Source of the DNA: Amycolatopsis echigonensis
GTDB taxonomy: Bacteria; Actinomycetota; Actinomycetes; Mycobacteriales; Pseudonocardiaceae
Direction of reading: 5' to 3'
NCBI RefSeq assembly: GCF_014174495.1
Contig: NZ_JACJHR010000034.1
Span: forward strand, 28,231-92,230
Length of the DNA stretch: 64,000 nt
In this document: positions 1 to 11,874 of the stretch, one piece after another
How the letters are laid out: every line of letters begins with the position of its first letter
Numbering within the stretch: position 1 is the first letter of the stretch
Program-made: the position numbers and the translations under genes
Notes under the pieces: generated by a model
Database searches by the model: none
Told to the model about the DNA's origin: nothing
The model's input: only the letters and a program-made list of their open reading frames with translations

Positions 1-310
1 CCCAGCCCAGCCGTTGCCGCAGCCGGGAAAGCTGCTCGGGAGTGGTCGCCAGTTCGAGGCTCCCGACCGGCTGGAAGCACCAGCCGCCGTCGACGGTCAG
101 CCCGCTGTACTTCTCCGCGGTGTACTTCGCGAACTCGGACGCCGTGCGGTCGGCGTGCGTGCGGAAGAGCAGTCCCGGCCCGGGCGAGGCGATCGCCGGT
201 TCCGGTTCGAGGACGGTGACGTCCGTCCAGCCTCGTTCGGTCAGCTCGTCGGCGACCGCGCAACCGAGGAGTCCGGCGCCGAGCACAACGACCCGCGGTC
301 GCACCGCCAT
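1..310 (-). CDS. FAD-dependent oxidoreductase, N-terminal part (cut by window edge)
   Basis: Only about the first 103 residues lie in the window; the rest runs off the left edge. The protein opens with a Rossmann ADP-binding fingerprint (VVVLGAGLLGCAVADEL, residues about 7-23), followed by an acidic residue ending the second strand (VLEPEP), as in DAAO/GlpD/sarcosine-dehydrogenase-type flavoproteins. The ATG at 310 is preceded by GGAGG about 8 bases upstream, which supports this start. An IclR-family regulator lies 183 bp upstream on the same strand and is its likely controller. The family is secure. The substrate, and whether a GcvT-like C-terminal domain follows as in dimethylglycine dehydrogenases, cannot be seen. 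Confidence 0.8.
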   Translation of the reverse strand, partial: MAVRPRVVVLGAGLLGCAVADELTERGWTDVTVLEPEPAIASPGPGLLFRTHADRTASEFAKYTAEKYSGLTVDGGWCFQPVGSLELATTPEQLSRLRQRLGW

Positions 311-432
311 CGCGAGGTACCTCCTGCCTGCCGGCCGTCGCGGACGGCCCGGCTCGGGACGAGACAGGCATGCCGGAACGCCCCCGCCGGGGATCGGACG
401 CGTTGCGGATGGAGATCGATGTTCCGTCTGCT

Positions 433-448
433 GCAACTCACAAATTGC
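433..448. promoter_or_regulatory. short inverted repeat between the iclR gene and the FAD oxidoreductase
   Basis: GCAA and TTGC arms face each other across 8 bases in an A/T-richer patch of the 183-bp gap upstream of the oxidoreductase. IclR proteins bind short palindromes near their target promoters, so this is a possible operator. The arms are only 4 bp, so the call is weak. Confidence 0.25.
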
Positions 449-493
449 GGGATCGCGGGCGCGCTGTCAAGAGAGCCGCCGCGGCCGCCGGGT

Positions 494-1279
494 TCACGCG
501 GAGAAGTAGCCGAGCTGAGCGGAAAGTTCCCGGGCCGCCTCGGCCATCGGCGCGACGATCTGCCGGATCCGCTGTTTGGACAGCCGGTAGGACGGACCGG
601 ACGCGCTCATCGCCGCGACGACCTCGCCGCCGGGCCCGCGCACCGGCACCGCGACCGCGTGCATGCCCAGTTCCAGCTCCTCGAAGGAGGCCGCGTAACC
701 GTCCTCGGCGACGCGGTCCAGTTCGGCCGCCAGCTCGTCCCGGTCGACCGTGGTGCGCGGCGTGTACTGCTCCAGCTCGTGCGCGAGCATCCGCTTCCGC
801 TCGGCCTCGTCCATCGCCGCCAGCAGGACCTTGCCGCTGGACGTGGCGTGCAGCGGCGTGCGCTGCCCGGTCCAGTTCTGCGTGGTGATCGCCGCCGACC
901 CGCGGGCCTGGCTGATGTTGATCGCGACCCCGTCGTCGGCGATCGCGATGTTGACCGTCTCGCCCAGTTCCTCGGCGAGCGCCTGGCAGGTCTGCCTGCC
1001 GAGCTTCGCGAGGTCCATGCGGCCGGTCGCGGCGCCGGCCAGCCGGACCACGCCGAACCCGATCGCGTACTTGCCGCGTTCGCCCAGCTGCTCGACCAGC
1101 CCGTGCGCCTCCAGCACGCTCAGCAGCCGGGACGCGGTGGACTTGTGCACGCCCAGCTCGCCCGCGATCTCGGTGATGCCGGTTTCGCCGTTGCGGGCCA
1201 GCAGCTCCAGGACGTTGATCGCCCGGTCGACGGACTGCACCGCGCTTCCCGTTGCGTTTCCCGAGTCCTGGTTCCGCAT
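494..1279 (-). CDS. IclR-family transcriptional regulator
   Basis: A 261-residue DNA-binding regulator with the usual two-part IclR architecture. An N-terminal winged helix (residues about 13-75; VDRAINVLELLARNG, then HKSTASRLLSVLEAHGLV as the recognition region) is followed by a C-terminal GAF-like effector domain (about 85-258, with LHATSSGKVLLA and the late GPSYRLS motif). The open frame extends far upstream, but the family N-terminus fits the ATG at 1279. It is divergent from mtrA and co-oriented with the oxidoreductase at 1-310, its most probable target. IclR proteins may repress or activate, and nothing here decides which. The effector is unknown. Confidence 0.92.
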   Translation of the reverse strand: MRNQDSGNATGSAVQSVDRAINVLELLARNGETGITEIAGELGVHKSTASRLLSVLEAHGLVEQLGERGKYAIGFGVVRLAGAATGRMDLAKLGRQTCQALAEELGETVNIAIADDGVAINISQARGSAAITTQNWTGQRTPLHATSSGKVLLAAMDEAERKRMLAHELEQYTPRTTVDRDELAAELDRVAEDGYAASFEELELGMHAVAVPVRGPGGEVVAAMSASGPSYRLSKQRIRQIVAPMAEAARELSAQLGYFSA

Positions 1280-1453
1280 AGCGCAACAGTAACCGCTCGG
1301 CTGCGATCTGTTCGGCTGAGCGGGGGAATCCGCCCGCGACCGGGGCGCCGGACGCGTCCGGATGGCCCAACCGGGCCGGTGATCTTGATCTTTCCGGTGG
1401 TCAAACGCGCGGGTCGTGCGCACGGGTGCGGGCGGTAGTGCGAACATGTGGTC

Positions 1454-2131
1454 ATGAAGGCACGTGTCTTGGTGGTCGACGACGACCCGGCGCTCGCGGA
1501 GATGCTCACCATCGTGCTCCGCGGCGAGGGGTTCGACACCGCGGTGGTCGCGGACGGTTCGCGCGCGCTTCCCGCGCTCCGGGAGCTGAAACCGGACCTG
1601 GTCCTGCTCGACCTCATGCTGCCCGGCATGAACGGCATCGACGTGTGCAAGGCGATCCGCGCCGAGTCCGGCGTGCCCATCGTCATGCTCACCGCCAAGA
1701 GCGACACCGTGGACATCGTGCTGGGGCTCGAGTCCGGCGCCGACGACTACGTGGTCAAGCCGTTCAAGCCGAAGGAACTGGTCGCCCGCGTGCGCGCCCG
1801 GATGCGCCGCACCGAGGCCGAGCCCGCCGAATCGCTCACCATCGGCGATCTCGCGATCGACGTTCCCGGACACGAGGTCACCCGCGACGGCAAGGCGATC
1901 CCGCTGACCCCGCTCGAATTCGACCTGCTCGTGGCGCTGGCCCGCAAGCCGCGCCAGGTGTTCACCCGCGAGGTGCTGCTCGAACAGGTGTGGGGCTACC
2001 GGCACGCGGCCGACACCCGGCTGGTGAACGTGCACGTCCAGCGCCTTCGCTCGAAGGTGGAGAAGGACCCGGAGCACCCGGAGGTGGTGCTGACGGTGCG
2101 CGGGGTCGGGTACAAGGCCGGCCCGCCGTGA
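1454..2131 (+). CDS. mtrA: two-component response regulator MtrA
   Basis: OmpR/PhoB-class response regulator of 225 residues. The receiver domain shows the acidic pocket (VVDDD, residues 7-11), phospho-acceptor Asp53 (LLDLMLPGMNG), the MLTAK switch segment and Lys102 (VVKPFKPKEL). A winged-helix output domain follows (about 130-225; RQVFTREVLLEQVWGY, then the wing VRGVGYK). The match to mycobacterial MtrA is near-continuous. MtrA controls cell-wall hydrolases, division and the dnaA/oriC region in mycobacteria and corynebacteria. The start could also be GTG 1448, two codons upstream; neither has a strong Shine-Dalgarno. Its kinase gene mtrB begins 7 bp after the stop, in the conserved mtrAB-lpqB operon. 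Confidence 0.96.
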   Translation: MKARVLVVDDDPALAEMLTIVLRGEGFDTAVVADGSRALPALRELKPDLVLLDLMLPGMNGIDVCKAIRAESGVPIVMLTAKSDTVDIVLGLESGADDYVVKPFKPKELVARVRARMRRTEAEPAESLTIGDLAIDVPGHEVTRDGKAIPLTPLEFDLLVALARKPRQVFTREVLLEQVWGYRHAADTRLVNVHVQRLRSKVEKDPEHPEVVLTVRGVGYKAGPP

Positions 2132-2138
2132 TCCGCCG

Positions 2139-3869
2139 ATGACCGGTTTCGCGGGGCGGCTTCGCGCCGCCGCCCGCGCCGCGGCTCGGCTTTCGGCCCG
2201 GGGCGTGGTTTTCGCACGCCGCCGCGCGGTGGCGTTCAACGAGTTGTGGAAGCACTCGCTGCAGTTCCGCGTCACGATCTCGACGCTCGCGTTGTCCTCG
2301 GCCGTGGTGTTCGTGCTGGGCATGGTCCTGCAGAACCAGATCACCGAACGGCTGCTGGACACCAAACGCCGCGCCGCGGTCGAGCAGACCCAGGCGCTCG
2401 CCGACACCGCCGCGCGCGAACTGGTCGGCGTCGGCGGCGAGTCCGCGGACGCGCTGCACACGCGGTTGCAGAACGCGCTCAAGAAGATCTCCACCACTTC
2501 CTCGTCGCGCGCGGGTTCCACCGCGGGCACCTTCGAACCGGTGCTGGCCAGCGTCGGACGCGGTCAGTCGGACACCGACCCGGTGTACGTCGGGCCGTTC
2601 AACTCGGTGCCGGAGCGGCTGCGCCAGTTCGTCGAGGCCGACCACCTCGCGCGGCTCGAGCACACAGTCGACGAGAACGGCGTACGGACCACGTACCTGA
2701 TCGTCGGCACTCCGCTCGCGACCGCGGCCAGCCCGCTGCAGCTGTACTTGCTCTTCCCGCTCACCAGCGAGCAGACCACCGTCTCGACCGTGCAGAACAC
2801 CTTGTTCGTCGCCGGCATCGTGTTGTTGCTGCTGCTCGCCGGCATCACGAACCTGGTGGTCCGGCAGGTGGTGCGGCCGGTCCGGCAAGCCGTCGCGGCG
2901 GCCGAACAGTTCGCCGGCGGCGACCTCGACCAGCGGCTCGCCGTCGTGGGCGAGGACGACCTCGCCAAACTCGCGGTGTCCTACAACAGCATGGCGGCCA
3001 GCATTCAGAACCAGATCCGCCAGCTCGAGGAATTCGGCGGCCTGCAGCGCCGGTTCACCTCCGACGTGTCGCACGAGCTGCGCACCCCGCTGACCACCGT
3101 GCGGATGGCCGCCGACGTGCTGCACGCGTCCCGCGAACAGTTCCCGCCCGGCCTCGCCCGCTCGACCGAACTGCTGGTCGACGAGCTGGACCGGTTCGAG
3201 GCGCTGCTCGGCGACCTGCTGGAGATCAGCCGGCTCGACGCGGGCGTCGAGGAGCTGTCCGCCGAATACATCGACGTGCGGCCGATCGCGACGCGTGCGG
3301 TCGAGCAGGTGCGGGTGCTCGCCGGAACCGCCGGCAGCGCGGTCGAACTGGTGCTGCCGGACGAGGACGCCTCCGCCGAGGTGGACGCGCGGCGCATCGA
3401 ACGGATCCTGCGCAACCTGCTGGCCAACGCCGTCGACCACAGCGAGGGCAAACCGGTGGTGCTGACGGTGGCGGTGAACGAGTCCGCGGTCGCGATCACC
3501 GTCCGGGACTACGGCGTCGGCCTGCGGGCGGGGGAGGCCGAACTGGTGTTCAACCGGTTCTGGCGCGCCGACCCGTCGCGCAACCGGCGCACCGGCGGCA
3601 CCGGGCTCGGCCTCGCGATCAGCCAGGAGGACGCGCGGCTGCACGGCGGCGTTCTCGACGCGTGGGGCGAACCGGGACACGGCGCGTGCTTCCGGCTCGT
3701 GGTGCCGCGCCGGCAGGGCGTGCCGATCGCCGACAGCCCGCTGGTGCTGCCGCCGCCGGACGCCGTTTCGGAGATCACGCTCTCGCCGTCGTCGGTCGCC
3801 GAACTGCATCCCGCGCCGGAGGCGATCCTCGCCGATCCGGGGCCGGACCGGGAGGAGGTCGGCCAGTGA
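2139..3869 (+). CDS. mtrB: sensor histidine kinase MtrB
   Basis: Membrane sensor kinase of 576 residues, partner of MtrA. A first membrane segment (residues about 48-68) and a second (about 222-242, very Leu-rich) flank an extracytoplasmic domain. They are followed by HAMP, a HisKA domain with the phospho-acceptor in DVSHELRTPLT (His312), and an HATPase domain with N (NLLANAVDHS), G1 (DYGVGL) and G2 (GGTGLGLAI) boxes. The C-terminal tail of about 50 residues is Pro/Ala-rich and probably disordered. The last bases overlap the GTG start of lpqB, implying translational coupling. Confidence 0.96.
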   Translation: MTGFAGRLRAAARAAARLSARGVVFARRRAVAFNELWKHSLQFRVTISTLALSSAVVFVLGMVLQNQITERLLDTKRRAAVEQTQALADTAARELVGVGGESADALHTRLQNALKKISTTSSSRAGSTAGTFEPVLASVGRGQSDTDPVYVGPFNSVPERLRQFVEADHLARLEHTVDENGVRTTYLIVGTPLATAASPLQLYLLFPLTSEQTTVSTVQNTLFVAGIVLLLLLAGITNLVVRQVVRPVRQAVAAAEQFAGGDLDQRLAVVGEDDLAKLAVSYNSMAASIQNQIRQLEEFGGLQRRFTSDVSHELRTPLTTVRMAADVLHASREQFPPGLARSTELLVDELDRFEALLGDLLEISRLDAGVEELSAEYIDVRPIATRAVEQVRVLAGTAGSAVELVLPDEDASAEVDARRIERILRNLLANAVDHSEGKPVVLTVAVNESAVAITVRDYGVGLRAGEAELVFNRFWRADPSRNRRTGGTGLGLAISQEDARLHGGVLDAWGEPGHGACFRLVVPRRQGVPIADSPLVLPPPDAVSEITLSPSSVAELHPAPEAILADPGPDREEVGQ

Positions 3870-5635
3870 GGCGAGCGCTTCTCTTTCTCGCCTGCGCTCT
3901 GGTGCTCGTGAGCTGCGCGAACGTTCCGCAGGAATCGCTGCCGGTCGTGGTGTCCGCCGAAAAGGCCCCGCAGCAGGCCAACGACGCTCCGGAGCCGCCG
4001 GCCAACGCCGACCCCCTCGACATCGTGCGGCTGTTCATCAAGGCCAACGCCGATCCGCGGTCGGGCAACGCGGCCTCGCGGGCGTTCCTCGACGACAAAC
4101 AGCGCGGCGCGTGGCGGCCGAACCGCTCGTTCACGATCATCGACAAGACCTTCAGCACGGTCTACGACACCGCCGCCAGCACGGGCCCCACCGCGACGCC
4201 CACGCCGTCGTCGACGGCGCCGGACCCGAACGTCCGCACGGTTTCGGTGCGCGGTTCGGTGCTCGGCACCCTGAGCGCGGACTCCGCGTTCATCCCCGGC
4301 AGCGGCCCGGCCGAGCAGACCTTCCAGGTGCGCAAGCAGGCCGACGGCCAATGGCGGATCTCCAGCCCGCCCCCGCCGGTGCTGCTGGTGACCGACGACG
4401 AGTTCGACGGCAACTACAACCCGGTCTCGGTGAGCTTCTACTCGGCCGACTCCGGCTCCTTCGTGCCGGACCTGCGCTACGTTCCGGCGAAACCGCAGTC
4501 GGGCATGCCGGGCCGCGTGATGGACCTGATCCTGCAGGGCCCGTCCGCCGGGCTGACCGGCGCGGTGAAGAACCTGTTCGGCGACGGGGTGTCGCTCGAA
4601 AACAACGTCAAGAACAACGACGACGGCTCGTTGACCGTGCAGCTGACCGGGCTCGCCGGGGCCAGCCCCGAGACGCGGTCGTTGATCGCCGCGCAGATCG
4701 TGCTGTCGATGCAGACCGTCACGTCCACCCGGATCCGGCTGCTCGCCGACGGCGCGCCGCTCGTGCAGGGCCACGAGTACTGGCGCAGCAGCGACGTGCC
4801 CGCGTACAACGCCGCTTCGTCGCCGAGTTCGGACCTGCAGGGACTGATGACGATCGGCGGGCGCATCCGTTCGCTCGGCGACGGCGCTCCGATCGCGGGT
4901 GCGGCAGGCAACGGCGCGTACGCGGTGGTGAGCGCGGCCCAGTCGATCGACGGCAAACGCCTCGCGGTGGTCGAGCAGGACGGCGACCGCGTGCGGCTGC
5001 GCATCGGCGATCTCGGCCGCGACCTCCCGACGGTCGACCTCGGCGGCGGTTCGCTGAGCCGTCCGACCTGGCGTCCGGCCCAGACCGGAGCCGGGCCGTC
5101 GAACGAGGTGTGGACGGTCGTCGACCATTCGATCATCGCGCGGATGGTGCTCGACCCGAACGGCCATTGGCTGCGCCAGAGCGTCAACGCGAACGACCTG
5201 CTGGCGTTGGGGCCGATCGGCGTCCTGCGGCTTTCCCGGGACGGCGCTCGCGTGGCCGCGACGGTGAACGGCCAGCTGGTCGTGGCGTCGGTGGTGCGCA
5301 GCGGAGACACGGTCACCTTGCGCGAGCCTCGGGTGCTGCAGCCGGGCGTCCTTTCGGACGTCTCGGATGTGGACTGGGGTTCGACGCCGGACACTCTCGT
5401 CGCCGCGACGTCTTCGCCCTCACAGCCGGTTCAGCGGCTGTCGGTGGACGGCAGGCGGATGGACGCTTACAACAGCTCGAACCTCACCGCGCCGGTGCGT
5501 GCGGTCGCGGCGGCTCCGAGCCGGCCGATCGTGGTCGCGGACGCCGGTGGGCTGTGGACGGCGACCGAACTGGGCGAAGTCTGGCGGCCGCAGGCGCACT
5601 CGATGCAGAACGCGGATCCGTTCTATCCGGGATGA
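3866..5635 (+). CDS. lpqB: lipoprotein LpqB
   Basis: Exported lipoprotein of 589 residues associated with the MtrAB system; in mycobacteria LpqB interacts with the extracellular part of MtrB and affects its signalling. The N-terminus is a short lipoprotein signal (ALVLVSC, lipidated Cys17). A GerMN-like region (about 180-310, with SFYSADSGSFVPDLRYV) and a C-terminal beta-propeller-like LpqB domain follow. GTG 3866 is chosen because the previous stop overlaps it (GTGA) and the signal peptide begins immediately. The much longer open frame starting at 2246 is antisense-free read-through over mtrB and is not real. Confidence 0.95.
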   Translation: MRRALLFLACALVLVSCANVPQESLPVVVSAEKAPQQANDAPEPPANADPLDIVRLFIKANADPRSGNAASRAFLDDKQRGAWRPNRSFTIIDKTFSTVYDTAASTGPTATPTPSSTAPDPNVRTVSVRGSVLGTLSADSAFIPGSGPAEQTFQVRKQADGQWRISSPPPPVLLVTDDEFDGNYNPVSVSFYSADSGSFVPDLRYVPAKPQSGMPGRVMDLILQGPSAGLTGAVKNLFGDGVSLENNVKNNDDGSLTVQLTGLAGASPETRSLIAAQIVLSMQTVTSTRIRLLADGAPLVQGHEYWRSSDVPAYNAASSPSSDLQGLMTIGGRIRSLGDGAPIAGAAGNGAYAVVSAAQSIDGKRLAVVEQDGDRVRLRIGDLGRDLPTVDLGGGSLSRPTWRPAQTGAGPSNEVWTVVDHSIIARMVLDPNGHWLRQSVNANDLLALGPIGVLRLSRDGARVAATVNGQLVVASVVRSGDTVTLREPRVLQPGVLSDVSDVDWGSTPDTLVAATSSPSQPVQRLSVDGRRMDAYNSSNLTAPVRAVAAAPSRPIVVADAGGLWTATELGEVWRPQAHSMQNADPFYPG

Positions 5636-5697
5636 TTCCTGGACTCCGGGGTTCGCGCGGCCCGAAACTGTCGGTGGTCGGGTGCACACTCGGAGTC

Positions 5698-6342
5698 ATG
5701 TTCCTGAGACTGCTGGTGAACCTGCTCCTGCCGACCTACTGCGCGGGCTGTGACACCCGCGGCGCGCCCGTGTGCGCCGCATGCTCCACGACGTGGGGGT
5801 CCCCCACTGCGGTATTCCGCGCGCCGCTGGCCGGGTTGGCTCCGGCCTATGCCTTGGCGCGTTACGCGGGGGTCGCCCAGCGAACCTTGATCGCCTGCAA
5901 GGAACGTCGACGTCGCGACGTAGTCCCGTTTTTGGGCCGCGTGCTGGCGGCTGGGCTGACGGCGTTGCCTTCCGGCGGTCCTCGCGCCAGTCCGTGGTGC
6001 CTCGTCCCGGCACCGAGCCGACGGACCGCTTCGCGGGTGCGCGGAGGCCCGCACGTCCAGCGGATCGCTTCGGAAGCAGCTCGGCTGACGGGGGCGTATG
6101 TCGCGCCTGCCCTGGTGGTGAAGGGCGGACGGGACGCGGTCGGCCTGAGCCGGGCGGAACGCGTGGCCAATCTGGAAGGCCGCCTGCGGTTCGCCGCGGC
6201 CGGTCGTCCGCCGCCGGACGCCCGGGTCGTGGTGGTGGACGACGTGATCACCACAGGCGCCACGTCCGCCGCATGCGTCACGGCGTTGAAAAACGCGGGT
6301 GTGCCGGTGGTGGCGGTACTCGCCTTGCTGGCGACAGTCTGA
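5698..6342 (+). CDS. comF: ComF family phosphoribosyltransferase-like protein
   Basis: 214 residues. An N-terminal Cys pair arrangement (CAGCDTRGAPVCAAC, residues about 15-29) resembles the zinc finger of ComF proteins. The C-terminal half is a type I phosphoribosyltransferase fold with the PRPP loop VVVVDDVITTGAT (about 178-190). ComF proteins take part in DNA uptake in competent bacteria; the role in actinomycetes is unclear. The position between lpqB (62 bp upstream) and hpf is conserved in Actinobacteria, which supports orthology. ATG 5698 is the first in-frame start giving the zinc finger at the N-terminus. Confidence 0.88.
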   Translation: MFLRLLVNLLLPTYCAGCDTRGAPVCAACSTTWGSPTAVFRAPLAGLAPAYALARYAGVAQRTLIACKERRRRDVVPFLGRVLAAGLTALPSGGPRASPWCLVPAPSRRTASRVRGGPHVQRIASEAARLTGAYVAPALVVKGGRDAVGLSRAERVANLEGRLRFAAAGRPPPDARVVVVDDVITTGATSAACVTALKNAGVPVVAVLALLATV

Positions 6343-7118
6343 AGGGAGCCTGTCCCCACGTCCGAAACCTGAACCCGCCCTGGTCCGGTCCGCCCGCCGC
6401 GAATCCGCCGCCGTGCCAAGACCCGGCGGCCGCCGGAAACCCAAATCCGGCGGCGCGGAAACCGGTCCTCCGCCGCGCCCTGAGCCGAAAACGGAACGAT
6501 TCCCCGAACCGTCCGCCCGAAGAATTCCGCCCGCATTCTTGCCAGGGAGGCAATCACGCTCCACCGCCCACTACCGCCAGGTGTCACCTACACGAGTGAT
6601 GTCAAGAGGGAACCTCCCGCCGTCGTCGCCCGTTGTCCGGACATGAGGGTCGAGGCCGGAATCACCCCAGCGTCGGGGCAGTCCACCGAGGTGGCGGCTG
6701 TGCCGGGCGGGCCGGTCACCCTCGGCGTCCGAGGTGCCGCTGGGTTGAGCCGTCCGCGTGAAACTTGGGCGCGCGCGCTCGGCCTTCCGAGCGGCGGTTC
6801 CGGGCTGCGCACGCATGATTCACTGCGCGCCGTGACGAGTTCCCGGATCGTGACATCCCCCGGCTCGGGGGCTGTTGCGGACGGCGTGATGAAGCTAACG
6901 TGCTCCGCTATCAGCAAAACCCGCAGGCAGGGAGGTGTGCAGCCCATGTCCCTGGCGCCGGCGGCCCGCTGAGTTCGCGTTCGAGCTTCCGCCACGAGAC
7001 GTCGTGATCCGGTCGCCGAATTCTTTTCAGCCCGCCGAATCCGTGCAGCAGCCGCTGCGGCACCGGTGCCGTGAGAACACACAACAGCTCGCAGTTTCCT
7101 CAGCGAGGGAGGTCGTGT
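6343..7118. other. 776-bp non-coding leader region upstream of hpf
   Basis: No convincing gene: open frames here lack homology and codon bias. It holds a GGAAT-N18-GTC sequence at 6658-6683 (one base off a SigR promoter), a 9-codon open frame at 6946-6972 behind GGGAGG, and a perfect 14-bp palindrome CGGCACCGGTGCCG shortly before hpf. The region probably contains the hpf promoter and a long 5' untranslated leader. Confidence 0.5.
6946..6972 (+). CDS. possible leader peptide upstream of hpf
   Basis: An 8-residue open frame (MSLAPAAR) starts 10-11 bases after GGGAGG and ends 146 bp before hpf. It has no distinctive residues such as a run of regulatory codons. It may be a short upstream ORF in the hpf leader, or chance. 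It also forms the end of a longer frame that shows no coding signature. Confidence 0.2.
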   Translation: MSLAPAAR

Positions 7119-7802
7119 ATGGACATCGTCGTTAAGGGCCGCAACGTGGAGGTGCCCGAGCATTACCGGGCGCTTGTCAGCGAAAAGCTGGCCCGCCTTG
7201 AGCGCTACGACAAGAAGGTCATCCGCTACGACGTGGAGCTCTTCCACGAGCCCAACCGCAGGCAGGCCAAGAGCTGCCAGCGCGTCGAGATCACCGGGAA
7301 GGGCCGCGGTCCGGCTGTTCGCGCCGAAGCGAGCGCAGCCGACTTCTACGCAGCGCTCGACTCCGCCGTCACCAAGCTGGAAAACCGGCTCCGGCGGACA
7401 CACGACCGCAGGCGTGTGCATTACGGACGCAGCCGTCCCGAGTCCGTCGCCGAGGCGACGTCGATGGCAGGCGGATCCGATGCCGTCGCCGGGCCCGCCA
7501 TGGGCACGGCCGTCCTGGACGCACCCGACGCGACCGAATCCATGGCGAACGGTTTCGCGGCGACGAGTGCGGGCGACATTCCCCGGCAGGGGCGCTGGGA
7601 AGACGAGGACCTGGGCCATCAGCCCGGCCGCGTCGTCCGCGAGAAGCAACACGACGCCGATCCCATGACGGTGGACCAGGCTCTCTACGAGATGGAGCTG
7701 GTCGGCCACGACTTCTACTTGTTCAACGACTCCGAGGCCGGCCGGCCGAGTGTCGTCTACCGGCGAAAGGGCTTCGACTACGGCGTGATCCGGCTGGGCT
7801 GA
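7119..7802 (+). CDS. hpf: long-form ribosome hibernation promoting factor
   Basis: 227 residues. The N-terminal S30AE/RaiA domain (residues about 2-100; MDIVVKGRNVEVPEHYR) binds the decoding centre of stalled ribosomes. After a variable Ala/Gly-rich linker (about 120-165) comes the long-HPF C-terminal dimerisation domain (about 170-227; KQHDADPMTVDQALYEME and VYRRKGFDYGVIRLG), which pairs 70S ribosomes into 100S particles. ATG 7119 has GAGGGAGG about 8 bases upstream; an in-frame start at 7071 is less likely. A GC-rich terminator-like hairpin follows at 7824. It sits immediately upstream of secA, as in other actinomycetes. Confidence 0.95.
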   Translation: MDIVVKGRNVEVPEHYRALVSEKLARLERYDKKVIRYDVELFHEPNRRQAKSCQRVEITGKGRGPAVRAEASAADFYAALDSAVTKLENRLRRTHDRRRVHYGRSRPESVAEATSMAGGSDAVAGPAMGTAVLDAPDATESMANGFAATSAGDIPRQGRWEDEDLGHQPGRVVREKQHDADPMTVDQALYEMELVGHDFYLFNDSEAGRPSVVYRRKGFDYGVIRLG

Positions 7803-7823
7803 CCCCTCCGGAACGACTCCACC

Positions 7824-7855
7824 GGCGGCCCGCACGCGTTCGCGTGTGGGCCGCC
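7824..7855 (+). terminator. hairpin after hpf
   Basis: The arms GGCGGCCCGCACGCG and CGCGTGTGGGCCGCC are complementary except for one G-T wobble, with a 2-base centre, 22 bp after the hpf stop. There is no U tract, as is common in high-G+C actinomycetes. Confidence 0.6.
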
Positions 7856-8063
7856 GCCGTGCCCGGAGCGCGACTCGCGGCACGACCTTCGTCGGGACCT
7901 GTGGAAACCTCCCGTGACCTTCTGCGACGACGTGCGTGCGCGGACCAGTCCGCGTTCCCTACGATGGGGGAGACGGCGGCGGCGCACACGGGCGCCAGCC
8001 GTGGCGATTTACTGCCCGGGAACGGCCTGGGCGCGATCATGATCAGCTAGTGAGGTCGACCGG

Positions 8064-10982
<2,919 letters not shown>

Positions 10983-11020
10983 CGCGTCCCTGATGCTGTC
11001 CTCTGTGGACGGCACGGCTG

Positions 11021-11057
11021 AGAACGGCAGCACGAGAACTTCTCGTGCTGCCGTTCT
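11021..11057 (+). terminator. terminator after secA
   Basis: A perfect 18-bp inverted repeat (AGAACGGCAGCACGAGAA and its complement) with a single central base lies 39 bp past the secA stop. It sits between the convergent secA and Rv3235-like genes, so it may stop transcription from both sides. Confidence 0.85.
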
Positions 11058-11067
11058 GTCGTCTGGG

Positions 11068-11080
11068 GTCCACAGTGGAC
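11068..11080. repeat. GTCCACAGTGGAC palindrome
   Basis: One copy of a 13-mer near-palindrome GTCCACWGTGGAC, just behind the secA terminator. Other copies are at 21569 (inside the MBL gene), 28466 (after the frameshifted GNAT gene) and, with one changed base, 39997 (inside the importer ATPase gene). Confidence 0.6.
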
Positions 11081-11179
11081 CTGCGCGGGCGGCGGTGCCC
11101 CGCTCGGCTGATCGGCTTCAATGCCGGTTAACGCACCGAACGGCTGTCCCAGGAGTTAGGACAGCTGTCCTGAACCCAG

Positions 11180-11659
11180 CTAGGCGACCGAAGGCCGTCC
11201 GGCCTGCACCCCCTCGGTGCGCGGTGCGAGCACGTGAAACCGCGTGCACACCCAGCCCGTCCGCGTGCGCTCGAACCGGGCCGCCAATGCCAGCACGCGG
11301 GGTCCGGAATGGATGATCGTGCTGGTTTCCAGCGCGGTCTCGGTCGGACGGCACACCCGCAGATCCCCGGCGACGTGGTGGCGGATGCCCGGCATCAGTC
11401 CCTGACTGCTGAGCCGGGAAAACAACGCCTCGTCCACGAGCGGGCGAATCTGCCCGGCCGCGCGCCGACCCGCGAGGACTTCGAGGATGGCGTTGAGCCG
11501 CTGGGTGAGCCGCCGTCCTGTGGGCGGGTCTGTGAGCCGCAGCAGCCGATGCCCAGCGGGCGGCAGGTCGTACGGCGACGGCCACGCGGTGCGGCGATGC
11601 GTACGTCGGCCCTTGACCTCCGGGACAGCGGACAGCGGCCGGAGGCTGTGGTTCGTCAT
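11180..11659 (-). CDS. Rv3235 family protein
   Basis: 159 residues, no signal peptide or membrane segment. The C-terminal two thirds (residues about 50-155) resemble the actinobacterial Rv3235 family (DUF6459): a helix-rich start with a RRLTQRLNAILEVLAGRR stretch, then an Arg-rich alpha/beta part with VLALAARFERT. Genes of this family habitually sit next to secA, as here. Function is unknown; the fold has been compared with NTF2/SnoaL-like proteins only by inference. ATG 11659 is chosen because GGGAGGGAA lies 5 bases upstream; the frame is open further but without a site. Confidence 0.8.
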   Translation of the reverse strand: MTNHSLRPLSAVPEVKGRRTHRRTAWPSPYDLPPAGHRLLRLTDPPTGRRLTQRLNAILEVLAGRRAAGQIRPLVDEALFSRLSSQGLMPGIRHHVAGDLRVCRPTETALETSTIIHSGPRVLALAARFERTRTGWVCTRFHVLAPRTEGVQAGRPSVA

Positions 11660-11874
11660 TGAGTTCCCTCCCCGAAACATGGACGTCCACCCGCGGGTTA
11701 GTGCGCCCGGCGGCCGGAGGATGGGACGTTGTGTGCCTGATCCGGCGAAAAGGGCAGAACGGCGCACACGGGATCTCTCGGATGCGCTAATGGGGCCTCG
11801 TCGCGGTGGCGGTGAGCGCGCTGGTGATGCCGCGGCGGAGACCTTGCGCGACCGAGAGCGGATAGGCTGGCGAA

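Noticed and set aside
494..2530. 678-codon frame beginning opposite mtrB and running into iclR
   Set aside because: Only the iclR part (494-1279) has coding character; the rest is antisense to mtrA and mtrB.
6658..6683. GGAAT-N18-GTC as a SigR promoter upstream of hpf
   Set aside because: The -10 triplet is GTC, not GTT, and it lies over 430 bp from hpf; listed only in the region description.
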